From Candidatus Altimarinota bacterium (lineage in GTDB: Bacteria; Patescibacteriota; Gracilibacteria; Absconditabacterales; Absconditicoccaceae), in NCBI GenBank assembly GCA_015489035.1, contig WFMP01000138.1, forward strand, positions 1 through 7,346: a DNA stretch of 7,346 bases, written 5' to 3'. The notes under the pieces were generated by a model that was not told the DNA's origin, did not search any database, and saw nothing but the letters and a program-made list of their open reading frames with translations. Numbering within the stretch: position 1 is the stretch's first letter; each line of letters starts with the position of its first letter. Shown piece after piece: positions 1-6,659 of this stretch. Made by a program: the position numbers and the translations under genes.

Positions 1-21
1 AATGTATTCTTGTTCTATCAT
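1..21 (-). CDS. start of a further operon gene, cut by the window edge
   Basis: An ATG at 21-19 on the minus strand opens a frame reading MIEQEYI and continuing off the left edge. It is preceded by an AGGAAG-type ribosome site (AGGA about 9 bases before the ATG), and it lies 15 bases after the stop codon of the preceding small gene, in the same direction. Close spacing and a plausible ribosome site suggest that the operon continues to the left. Seven residues are too few for any functional statement, and a chance start codon cannot be excluded. Confidence 0.4.
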
Positions 22-36
22 ACTATTACTTCCTAA

Positions 37-282
37 TTACCAGCGATAAACTATCTCTTTGCTCACTATCTCCCAAGCTTCGTGTTCGTAATATCCCTGA
101 TCCATCAGAGTATTCATCTTGTCTAATGCCATCTCCGCTTTGCTCATCTGATAATTCCTGAACGCCACTTCGTCCTCTTTGAGCAGTTTGCGATATTTGA
201 CTATATCGTTCTCCATCTGAAAATCGTCTATTTTCGTCCAAATACTCTCTCTTGAATAACTCTTCGTTCTTGTTAAGTTCAT
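37..282 (-). CDS. small helical protein of unknown function, possibly the 3' part of a frameshifted gene
   Basis: This is an 81-residue protein of unknown function. From about residue 20 to the end it is rich in charged and hydrophobic residues with helix-like spacing, and it ends in a segment containing EAWEIV; no signal peptide, membrane span or catalytic motif is visible. The start at 282 was chosen because it overlaps the previous stop codon (ATGA) and has AGGA 7 bases upstream. An alternative start at 307 in another frame gives a more natural lysine/glutamate-rich N-terminus (MKLTKGLLNELNK...). That frame would join this one exactly at residue F21-Q22 if one base of the four-base run at 220-223 were removed, giving an intact 89-residue protein. 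The gene may therefore be a frameshifted relic, or the frame break may be a sequencing error. G+C is about 43% by hand count over 61-240, well above res and mod, which suggests a different origin. Confidence 0.6.
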   Translation of the reverse strand: MNLTRTKSYSRESIWTKIDDFQMENDIVKYRKLLKEDEVAFRNYQMSKAEMALDKMNTLMDQGYYEHEAWEIVSKEIVYRW

Positions 283-683
283 TTAATAATCCTTTTGTTA
301 ATTTCATATTCTATATTTTGAATGCACCAGTCACAATTAGATAACATATCAAATTGCAACTCTTGACTATATTTCTCTCTTTTTGATTTTTGATTTTGTA
401 GCTCTTCAAATAGCTCTTCAAGTGTTAATCGGCTTAATGAGTATTTTTCTAATTTGCTTTGATTAACTTGAATATTTACAAATGTATCAATTTTTTTATC
501 AAGTACACGATCAACTACAATGTGTAAATTATCATACTTTATATTTTCAATAAATACATATTCTCGTGCCTCATCTAGTGTTATAGCATTTGTAAAGCCT
601 ATAAAACATACTCTACCTACATCAAATCCATTTTCTACATTTGAAACTGAACACTTAAAATATTTTGATTTGTCATTTGTCAT
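279..683 (-). CDS. hypothetical protein, 134 residues, unknown function
   Basis: I do not recognise this protein. The first 75 residues look like alternating strands and loops (for example GRVCFIGF at 23-30 and NLHIVVDRV at 52-60). Residues 76-132 are strongly helix-forming and charged, and may form a coiled or extended helix. There are four cysteines (11, 26, 117, 120), the last two as a C-D-W-C pair, too few in the visible pattern to call a zinc finger. No signal peptide or membrane segment is seen. The ATG at 683 overlaps the preceding stop codon (ATGA) and has a strong GGAG ribosome site 7 bases upstream, so the start is well supported. Its G+C (about 26% over 361-540) resembles the RM genes more than the small genes on either side. 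Its position downstream of res suggests an accessory role in the same operon, which is inference only. Confidence 0.75.
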   Translation of the reverse strand: MTNDKSKYFKCSVSNVENGFDVGRVCFIGFTNAITLDEAREYVFIENIKYDNLHIVVDRVLDKKIDTFVNIQVNQSKLEKYSLSRLTLEELFEELQNQKSKREKYSQELQFDMLSNCDWCIQNIEYEINKRIIK

Positions 684-919
684 TTTATCTCTCCAATAAC
701 CTTGACTATATTATCTCTCTTATCTTGCTTTCTCGTGAGTTCTAACACTCCACCATTTGCAGGACATCCCATATCGTTAAATAGCTTCTCTACGACAAGC
801 TCTACAACTTCTGAGGTAATATCTATCTCTTGATTAAAGAAGCCCTCATCGTATGTTTCTAGGCATATTTTACCACTTGTTTGGTTGTAGGTTAGCTTTA
901 GTTGGTTTTGGTCTTTCAT
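680..919 (-). CDS. hypothetical protein, 79 residues, unknown function
   Basis: This is a small soluble protein I do not recognise. The sequence suggests a compact alpha/beta fold: strands at about 7-12 and 17-23, a helix at about 36-50 (TSEVVELVVEKLFNDM), a loop with GCPANGG at 51-57, then strands at 58-63 and 70-77. Two cysteines (19 and 52) are present; there is no signal peptide or membrane span. The ATG at 919 lies 3 bases after the res stop codon, with only a weak AAAAG ribosome site, so translation is probably coupled to res. The stop overlaps the start of the next gene by 4 bases. G+C is about 39% over 721-900, clearly higher than res, so the gene may have been recruited separately. 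A role linked to restriction or anti-phage defence is suggested only by the operon context. Confidence 0.72.
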   Translation of the reverse strand: MKDQNQLKLTYNQTSGKICLETYDEGFFNQEIDITSEVVELVVEKLFNDMGCPANGGVLELTRKQDKRDNIVKVIGEIK

Positions 920-922
920 CTT

Positions 923-3781
923 TTATTTCAAAGTTTGAAAAAAATCTTTTAAATTATTTTGTTCAATCCAGAATCTTTCATAAAGTTTACCAACATTTTT
1001 ATTGCTAGTTTTATATAAAGTCAATTTAACCTCAATATCATTATTTTGTTCCTTAAAATGTTTTAAAAAGCCCTCTTGTTCAAAGAGTTCTTTATAACCA
1101 TCAACTTTATGCTCATAATCAGTATGCTTATTTCCTTTAGGGTCTATAAATACTATTGTTTGCTTATTATCTTTTTGTAACCAAAATATAAAGTCTGGAT
1201 AAAATGGTTTTTCTATTCCATCCTCTATATATGGGATATAAATATCTTTATCATAGTGTTCATTAAGTTTACTAAATTTCCACCAATCAAACATTTCATC
1301 TAATTTGTTAGTTATTGAACTTAACTCTTCAATAAACTTTACTTCACTTGGAACGGTGATGATATTCTTAATCCAATCACTATTTTCATCACTTATTACA
1401 GGCTTATAATAGTGTGATTTTAAATTCATAAATTTAGCATTGTCATACATAATTTCAGTTTTTTGATACTGTTGAACTGCTGTTAATAAACTAATTTCTT
1501 CCTCTTTTGCAATCTTAAAAACTTCTTCATCAGTTAAATTTTGAAGTTTACCAACCCTATCAACACACTCTAAAAATTCATCTTTTTTATCATCTCTTAC
1601 TTTAATCTTTTTAAAATGTACTATTTCATCTTGCAATAATTCAAATTTATCTATATTACTTATATCTACATAAAGTCTTTTTTTAAGCTTCTCTAACATA
1701 AAATCAAGTGATTTATAGTGAATATTATTATCTATATTAAGATTATTATTTGATATAACAAGTTTATAAAATAATTCATACTCTTTTTTATTGTAAAAAT
1801 TGTGTTTGAGTGAAAATATCTCTTGTGGTAGATTTTTTACATAGGCTTGTAGTTCATTTTTATTAGCTTGACTTAGCTTAAAGCTTTTAGTTTTTGAAAT
1901 TGTATCTGATGATTTTTTTTGTTTTTTATACTTTGGAATAAATAAACTTTTATCTTCACAACAATTCTTTTTTAAAGCTACTTCATGCCAATCAATACCT
2001 TTATTTTGTTCCTCTTGCCATTGTACTATGTGTTCTATAGCATCTTTGTTTGTAGAGATTATAAAGAGTGTTTCTAGTGCTTTTGCATCATTTTGTAACT
2101 TAGCTTTATCTGGTGTATTAATATAGCTTAACCTCTGTCTATTACCATCTACACTCTCAACTCTCATCCCACGACCTATTGACTGAGTAACAAACTTTTT
2201 AGCATCTTTATCCATACCGATATTTAAAAATAGCATTATATTTGGTCTTGTCGTGTCCCAACCCTCATAAAAACTTCTACTGCCTATAAGAATATTAATA
2301 CTACTATCATCAAGAGTTTTAAAATAACTATCATCTTTAAAAGTATCTGTTGTTTTAATATCTACTAATTCATCATTTTTCCAACTTGTAGTATCTCCAA
2401 TTTTTAATAAGCCAAATGGTTTATCTGCACTATCAAGTTTAAAAGCAATTTCACTTTTTTCTTTAGGGTTGATAACAGCTTCAATATTACCTTTTGAGTG
2501 ATGAAATATAAGAACTTTCATCTCCTCAAATTCTATCTCTTTTATTTGGTCTGCAAACTCACTTACACCGTCTCCATTTTCATCTGTAACAAGATAAGAT
2601 GTTTTTTTAAACTCATCTAGTATCTCTTTTTTTGCTTCGTTAAAGATAGTTACATCATCTGATTGTGCTAAGCTATTAACTTGTCTAAAAAAGAGTTTAG
2701 CATCTGCATCAGTAGTATTTACAGAATTAGTAAAAACTACCATCATAGGCTCATGATATGCTTTATCTATATTTTTTTTATGTTTTTTTGCAAATGTTAA
2801 AAGAATAAATGATTTTATAAGTGATTTTTGTTTTTCATTATCGTTTAGGTCTGTTTTTTCTTTAAATGCTTTTAGGTCATTGTCTAGCAAAAAAAGTTTT
2901 TTACCATACCCTTTTTTTACCCATACTGCTTGATTAAGATTGTAAACAGTAGTTACTATATCTCTTTCATCTGTAAAAGTTGCAGAAAAATTAAATAAAA
3001 AACCATTTTTAGAGAGTATTGAAAATATATTTTGTCGTTTTGAATCTTGTTTATCTCCTTTATGTGCTTCATCAAGAATTACATAGTTATTTCCACCATC
3101 AAGACAATCTCTATAATCAAGGATATTTTCTTTTGTATCTTCTGCCATCAAATCAGCACGATAAGTATAAAGTTTAATATTTTGAGAATCTAGTAAACTC
3201 CCATATTTTTCACGACTTTCATACTCTTTTAGACTTATAGTGTCTATTTTTTTTGTTTGTAAAAGATTATACTCATCAACCTCTTTTTTAAATCTATCAA
3301 GCAATCCCTCATTAGCAGTAAAAAACATAATATTTTTTCGTGGAATTATTTTCAATTCCATAGCTTTATCAAGAAGCTCTATAAGTTTTATGATAACTAT
3401 CGTTTTACCGCTCCCCATAGTCATCCAAAAACTCATACGATTTATAAAATGAAAAAACTCTACTCTTTTACCTGTTGTTTGATAATTATCAGTTATCATC
3501 TCGGTAGGTTTTGCAAAATCAAGATTTGCATGTGGGTATTTGAGATAAGCATCTGTATAGAATTTTTGCTTATCTGCACTATAAGTATCATAATAATTTA
3601 TTAAAACTCTTAAAGCATTAGTTAAAGCCTCTTGTTGATACTCAAACATCTCTTTATCATCTGAAAAGCTTTTTATATCAAACTCTTCAATACTTGCATC
3701 TAAAAACTCTGTTTCTGCTAGTTGTTGTAAAACTATTTTATAATTATGTTTATCTATTAGTTTTTTTTGTTTAGCCATCAT
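923..3781 (-). CDS. res: Type III-like restriction enzyme Res subunit (DEAH helicase-nuclease)
   Basis: This 952-residue protein is about the usual length for Type III Res subunits. Superfamily 2 helicase motifs appear in order: Walker A MGSGKT at 122-127, DEAH Walker B at 237-240, motif III SAT at 266-268, a motif V-like SRSFYEGWDTTRPN at 501-514, and motif VI QSIGRGMR at 533-540. The C-terminus carries a nuclease-like motif: P862-D863 in YPDFIFW, then D880-P-K882 in IVFIDPKG, fitting PD-(D/E)XK with Asp in the second acidic position. In this family Res binds the Mod methyltransferase, hydrolyses ATP to move along or signal over DNA, and cuts unmethylated DNA. The gene starts 3 bases after the mod stop codon with a poor ribosome site, implying coupling; two in-frame ATGs (codons 1 and 2) are both possible. 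No frameshift or lost motif is visible. The gene is very AT-rich and contains several A8 tracts, one at codons 6-8. A related helicase-nuclease outside strict Type III RM is the main alternative. Confidence 0.93.
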   Translation of the reverse strand: MMAKQKKLIDKHNYKIVLQQLAETEFLDASIEEFDIKSFSDDKEMFEYQQEALTNALRVLINYYDTYSADKQKFYTDAYLKYPHANLDFAKPTEMITDNYQTTGKRVEFFHFINRMSFWMTMGSGKTIVIIKLIELLDKAMELKIIPRKNIMFFTANEGLLDRFKKEVDEYNLLQTKKIDTISLKEYESREKYGSLLDSQNIKLYTYRADLMAEDTKENILDYRDCLDGGNNYVILDEAHKGDKQDSKRQNIFSILSKNGFLFNFSATFTDERDIVTTVYNLNQAVWVKKGYGKKLFLLDNDLKAFKEKTDLNDNEKQKSLIKSFILLTFAKKHKKNIDKAYHEPMMVVFTNSVNTTDADAKLFFRQVNSLAQSDDVTIFNEAKKEILDEFKKTSYLVTDENGDGVSEFADQIKEIEFEEMKVLIFHHSKGNIEAVINPKEKSEIAFKLDSADKPFGLLKIGDTTSWKNDELVDIKTTDTFKDDSYFKTLDDSSINILIGSRSFYEGWDTTRPNIMLFLNIGMDKDAKKFVTQSIGRGMRVESVDGNRQRLSYINTPDKAKLQNDAKALETLFIISTNKDAIEHIVQWQEEQNKGIDWHEVALKKNCCEDKSLFIPKYKKQKKSSDTISKTKSFKLSQANKNELQAYVKNLPQEIFSLKHNFYNKKEYELFYKLVISNNNLNIDNNIHYKSLDFMLEKLKKRLYVDISNIDKFELLQDEIVHFKKIKVRDDKKDEFLECVDRVGKLQNLTDEEVFKIAKEEEISLLTAVQQYQKTEIMYDNAKFMNLKSHYYKPVISDENSDWIKNIITVPSEVKFIEELSSITNKLDEMFDWWKFSKLNEHYDKDIYIPYIEDGIEKPFYPDFIFWLQKDNKQTIVFIDPKGNKHTDYEHKVDGYKELFEQEGFLKHFKEQNNDIEVKLTLYKTSNKNVGKLYERFWIEQNNLKDFFQTLK

Positions 3782-3784
3782 ACA

Positions 3785-6271
3785 CTACCAAATCAACAAA
3801 GGTTTTAAAATCTGCATAAGTGGGTAACTCGTGCCATCTTTAAAAGTTACTCTATCATCTGTAATCTCACTAGGTCTTTTACCTGTCAAGTTGTGTATAG
3901 TCTCTTTTAAGTCAATATTTTCATAAAGTTTTGATACATCTATCTTGTAATTATCAGTAGTAGTATCTAATGCATCTGATAACTTAGAATCAAACAAAAA
4001 ACAATCTTTTATATCTTCTGAATGTAAATCTTTAAGCCATCCATCTGGTACATCAGTATATTTTAGCTTTCTTAGAATTTGTTCGTATTGTTCAAGTTCA
4101 TAGTATTTGAATAGTCCTCCACCTTGATAATCTACATCTTTACTAATACCACATGGTTCGTGTTTACCTTGCCCTGCAATAATTTCTTTCATTCTTCCAT
4201 TAATACCAGTTTTTAATACCTTGACTACTGATTTAGTTTTTCTTGTTTCAATAATATCAATAATTTTGAATTTTTCTATACTATCAATATCTTTTGTTTC
4301 TATCTCCACAACATCTTCATAAAATGTGTTAATATGGTCACCCATTTCTATACCTAACCATTTTCTACCTAATTTCTGTGCAGTAGCTATTGTAGTACCG
4401 CTTCCAGAATGATAATCCATAATAATAGATTGCATGTTAGATGAATTTGTAATTACTCTCTTTAGTAATCCCTCTGATTTTTGTGTTTGAAATTGTGAAT
4501 ATTCTTTTGCTCCACTTATTAATGGTTTTGTATCATCATGATCCCATATGTCTCTTATAAAAGTTTCAGCATAATACGAGTTAAATAATTTATCTTTATA
4601 TCTATCAGGAAATGCCATTTTACTATCTAAACATTTCTGTAATGTTTTCAAATCTTTATCACTAACTTTTAATAAATTGGGCTTAACAGTAACTACATCT
4701 ATAAATGGTTTTTGATAGATTTGTTTTTCTTTTTCAACATTGAATATATGGATATTAGTATCTGGATTTGTTTTTGTGTAAATATATATAGTGTCATGCT
4801 TATTAGCATACGCATTTCGTTTGATACCTTGTATTCTGTAACCATAGATTATTTCATTTAACAAATTATTTTTTCCAAATAAATTATCCATTAAATGCCT
4901 ACCTAAAAAATTTGCTCTATAATCTAAATGTAAATAAAAACTTCCTTTTTTACTCATCAAATCTTTTGCAAGTTCAAGCCTATTTTCCATCAAACTAAGC
5001 CATGTACTATCTTGAAACTTATCTATATATGCAAAATCATCACCTGTATTAAATGGAGGGTCTATGTAGGTTAAATCAACTAAACCTTTATATCTTGGCA
5101 ATATTGTATTAAGTGCTTGATAGTTTTCACTTTTTATCAAAAGTCCATCAAACTCATCTTCTTCAAAAAGTTCTTCTATCTCCTCTTGTAAATCTTTGAA
5201 ATATTTTGTATCTATTGGTAAGTGTGGATTTTCTATAAGTCCATCATCTGCTATTATGCCTAACTCTTTCCACTCATCTTGTTGTTCTGCATAACCTCTA
5301 TGAGTTTTAATTCTTTCTATATCAAACTCTTTATCTTGTAGCTTATCCATGCTTACTACAATATTGCTATTTATTACAAATCTTGGTTTATTCCAAATCT
5401 TTACAAGTTCATTTTCAAACTGAGATATAAAATCTATGAGTTTAAGTGCTGTAGCTTTAATGTTTTTTATTTGCTCAAATCTCTCCATATCAAAGTCGGC
5501 TTCTTGGCTAAACATATACTGATATATCCACATATCAAGTTGCTCAGTTAAAAATTTTTTAGCATCTTTGTTGATAAAATAGTCGATGTTTACTTGTCTC
5601 TCAAACACTCGAAAAGCTTTTTTAAGATCTTCTTCTTTAATAGATATATTTTGTTTCTTAGCAACTTTTAACATATCTGCTATTTTAGTTTTTTTACCAC
5701 GAATAGAGTAATTTACACTAAAATAAAAACTTTTATCTTCTATTTTTTCCAATATATAAACTAACTCTTTTTTCTCATTTGCACTTTTTCCTTGCATATC
5801 TGATACATCAAAGATATATTTGTATTTTTCTATCTCTATTTCTAAATCTTTAAAAATTTTATCTGATTTTACATAGTAAAGCATCTGTGTTTTATAAAAT
5901 AGCGATGTATCTTGTTTATTTGATATTATTTGCTCATAATCTGTTGAATAAGTTGTTTCTATATTTGGTTTATTATTTTCATAAGCCTTTGTGTAGATGT
6001 TGTAAAATAAAGGTGTATAATTGTAGTAAATTGAACCAGATTCACTAAAGTATCTATGGAAAAAACTATATAATTTGTCATATAGTTCCTCTTTAAAATC
6101 TTGATTATCTTTTGTAATATTATCAATATGGGAAAATAACTCTTTTTCTACTTTTTTGAAGTAGTTTTGTTTAGCTCTCATTAAACTAATAAATCCAGAT
6201 TTTCCTTTAACCTCTGCACCTACAAATAAATTTGTTAATATATCCCAGAATTTCTTTTCATTTTTTGTCAT
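3785..6271 (-). CDS. mod: Type III-like adenine DNA methyltransferase Mod, long form
   Basis: This predicted N6-adenine DNA methyltransferase is the modification and site-recognition subunit of the RM system. The catalytic motif IV is D404-P-P-F in TYIDPPFNTG. It is followed by a motif VIII-like GSFYLHLDYR region at 443-452, a likely target-recognition segment at about 470-590, a motif X-like region QTQKSEGLLKRVI at 595-607, and the SAM-binding motif DYHSGSGTT at 619-627. Catalytic motif before SAM motif is the order of beta-class amino-methyltransferases, as in Type III Mod. The protein is 828 residues, against about 640-650 for EcoP1I/EcoP15I Mod. The excess is a long, largely helical N-terminal region (about 1-375) ahead of the catalytic core. 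The C-terminus (about 700-828) resembles the GGGLFKYYEL-type tail of the family. The start at 6271 overlaps the regulator's stop codon by 4 bases and has AAAGG 7 bases upstream. Motif I has His where Phe is common, but the glycines are intact. Confidence 0.93.
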   Translation of the reverse strand: MTKNEKKFWDILTNLFVGAEVKGKSGFISLMRAKQNYFKKVEKELFSHIDNITKDNQDFKEELYDKLYSFFHRYFSESGSIYYNYTPLFYNIYTKAYENNKPNIETTYSTDYEQIISNKQDTSLFYKTQMLYYVKSDKIFKDLEIEIEKYKYIFDVSDMQGKSANEKKELVYILEKIEDKSFYFSVNYSIRGKKTKIADMLKVAKKQNISIKEEDLKKAFRVFERQVNIDYFINKDAKKFLTEQLDMWIYQYMFSQEADFDMERFEQIKNIKATALKLIDFISQFENELVKIWNKPRFVINSNIVVSMDKLQDKEFDIERIKTHRGYAEQQDEWKELGIIADDGLIENPHLPIDTKYFKDLQEEIEELFEEDEFDGLLIKSENYQALNTILPRYKGLVDLTYIDPPFNTGDDFAYIDKFQDSTWLSLMENRLELAKDLMSKKGSFYLHLDYRANFLGRHLMDNLFGKNNLLNEIIYGYRIQGIKRNAYANKHDTIYIYTKTNPDTNIHIFNVEKEKQIYQKPFIDVVTVKPNLLKVSDKDLKTLQKCLDSKMAFPDRYKDKLFNSYYAETFIRDIWDHDDTKPLISGAKEYSQFQTQKSEGLLKRVITNSSNMQSIIMDYHSGSGTTIATAQKLGRKWLGIEMGDHINTFYEDVVEIETKDIDSIEKFKIIDIIETRKTKSVVKVLKTGINGRMKEIIAGQGKHEPCGISKDVDYQGGGLFKYYELEQYEQILRKLKYTDVPDGWLKDLHSEDIKDCFLFDSKLSDALDTTTDNYKIDVSKLYENIDLKETIHNLTGKRPSEITDDRVTFKDGTSYPLMQILKPLLIW

Positions 6272-6528
6272 TTGCTTACCTTTATTTCATTTATAGCATC
6301 TTCCCACATCCGAACAACCTTAACAATCTCATCATCATTTAAATGATTTAACAGACTAAGGAGTGCTTTCATTGCAAGTGGCTCGTTAGTACCTCTTGTA
6401 TATTCTGTATAAGTTCTTGAAGATACACCTATCTTTTTAGCCATATTACTTTGAGATATTTTTTTCATCTCTTTTGCTTCAATAAGACTATGTGTTCTAT
6501 TTATTATATTTTTTAATTCCATAAGCAT
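6268..6528 (-). CDS. Cro/XRE-type helix-turn-helix regulator, probable controller of the RM operon
   Basis: This 86-residue DNA-binding protein has a Cro/CI-type helix-turn-helix. Residues 26-46 (SQSNMAKKIGVSSRTYTEYT around the motif) show the expected Gln, Ala, Gly-Val-Ser and Tyr-x-x-Tyr-x-x-Gly positions, with the recognition helix at about 36-44. The rest is helical, ending in a short charged tail, and no second domain is present. It is the first gene of the leftward operon, and its stop codon overlaps the mod start (ATGA), so the two are probably translated together. By analogy with the controller proteins of Type II RM systems it may tune mod/res expression and repress itself; a palindrome lies 2 bases upstream of its start. 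The start could be the ATG at 6528 or the second ATG two codons on (6522); neither has a strong ribosome site. The regulatory role is inferred from fold and position. Confidence 0.85.
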   Translation of the reverse strand: MLMELKNIINRTHSLIEAKEMKKISQSNMAKKIGVSSRTYTEYTRGTNEPLAMKALLSLLNHLNDDEIVKVVRMWEDAINEIKVSK

Positions 6529-6530
6529 AC

Positions 6531-6555
6531 TTTACTATAAATTCACTTTAGTAAA
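6531..6555. promoter_or_regulatory. candidate operator for the HTH regulator
   Basis: A perfect 7-base inverted repeat, TTTACTA at 6531-6537 and TAGTAAA at 6549-6555, is separated by 11 bases. The same region also contains a near-direct repeat, ACTTTACTA at 6529-6537 and ACTTTAGTA at 6545-6553, with one mismatch and 16-base spacing. It sits between the candidate leftward -10 box and the regulator start codon, where a bound dimer would block transcription or early elongation. This placement fits autoregulation by an XRE-type protein. Such short repeats can arise by chance in DNA this AT-rich. Confidence 0.4.
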
Positions 6556-6560
6556 ACTTA

Positions 6561-6566
6561 ATTATA
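6561..6566 (-). promoter_or_regulatory. candidate -10 box of the leftward RM operon promoter
   Basis: The minus strand reads a perfect TATAAT here, 32 bases before the regulator's ATG, which predicts a short leader and a start point inside the candidate operator. No TTGACA-like -35 box is seen at the usual distance; weak -35 boxes are common in very AT-rich genomes such as Campylobacterota. Further TATAAT matches on the same strand at 6581-6586 and 6638-6643 are alternatives, so this assignment is tentative. Confidence 0.4.
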
Positions 6567-6594
6567 AACATATTAATATCATTATATTACATAT

Positions 6595-6627
6595 AATTAG
6601 ATATATAATACATTAAAATATCTAATT
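6595..6627. repeat. 10-base perfect inverted repeat in the divergent intergenic region
   Basis: AATTAGATAT at 6595-6604 is matched by its exact complement ATATCTAATT at 6618-6627, with a 13-base loop. It lies roughly midway between the two divergent genes. It could be a protein-binding site or a weak hairpin. It has almost no G+C in the stem and no following T-run pattern that would make a convincing terminator. Confidence 0.35.
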
Positions 6628-6637
6628 TAAGCTTTAT

Positions 6638-6659
6638 ATTATACACATTTATGTATAAT
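6638..6659. repeat. 8-base perfect inverted repeat spanning both candidate -10 boxes
   Basis: ATTATACA at 6638-6645 and TGTATAAT at 6652-6659 are perfect complements around a 6-base spacer. The right arm contains the candidate TATAAT box of the transposase gene, and the left arm contains a TATAAT on the opposite strand. A protein bound here would cover the transposase promoter. The symmetry may also simply reflect two back-to-back TATAAT boxes. Confidence 0.35.
6654..6659 (+). promoter_or_regulatory. candidate -10 box of the transposase gene
   Basis: A perfect TATAAT lies 31 bases before the transposase ATG, immediately preceded by TG, and predicts a leader of about 25 bases. No clear -35 box is visible. 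The associated ribosome site AAAGGA at 6678-6683 is 7 bases before the ATG at 6691 and supports that start codon. Confidence 0.45.

Noticed and set aside
26..219. Second half of the frame that starts at 307 on the minus strand
   Set aside because: Past the four-base run at 220-223 it becomes Ser/Arg/Gly/Gln-rich, while the other frame reads as a natural helical protein, so this part is an out-of-frame shadow even if the first part is real.
3240..3452. Plus-strand open frame of 70 residues
   Set aside because: It lies wholly antisense within res over the helicase Walker A region. It is rich in Phe/Ile/Ser as expected for the reverse of a lysine-rich gene and has no plausible ribosome site or context.
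3785..6271. Tandem-repeat phase-variation tract in mod
   Set aside because: Type III mod genes often carry tetra- or pentanucleotide repeats, but none was found on reading through the gene; only ordinary short A/T runs occur.
923..6528. BREX or DISARM defence system
   Set aside because: Only a Mod-like methyltransferase, a Res-like helicase-nuclease and an HTH gene are seen; no PglZ, BrxL, BrxC, DrmB or phospholipase D-type gene is present in the window, and the gene pair fits Type III RM directly.
6595..6627. Rho-independent terminator
   Set aside because: The 10-base stem is nearly all A/T with a 13-base loop and no clear U-run after it, and it lies upstream of both divergent genes rather than after a gene.
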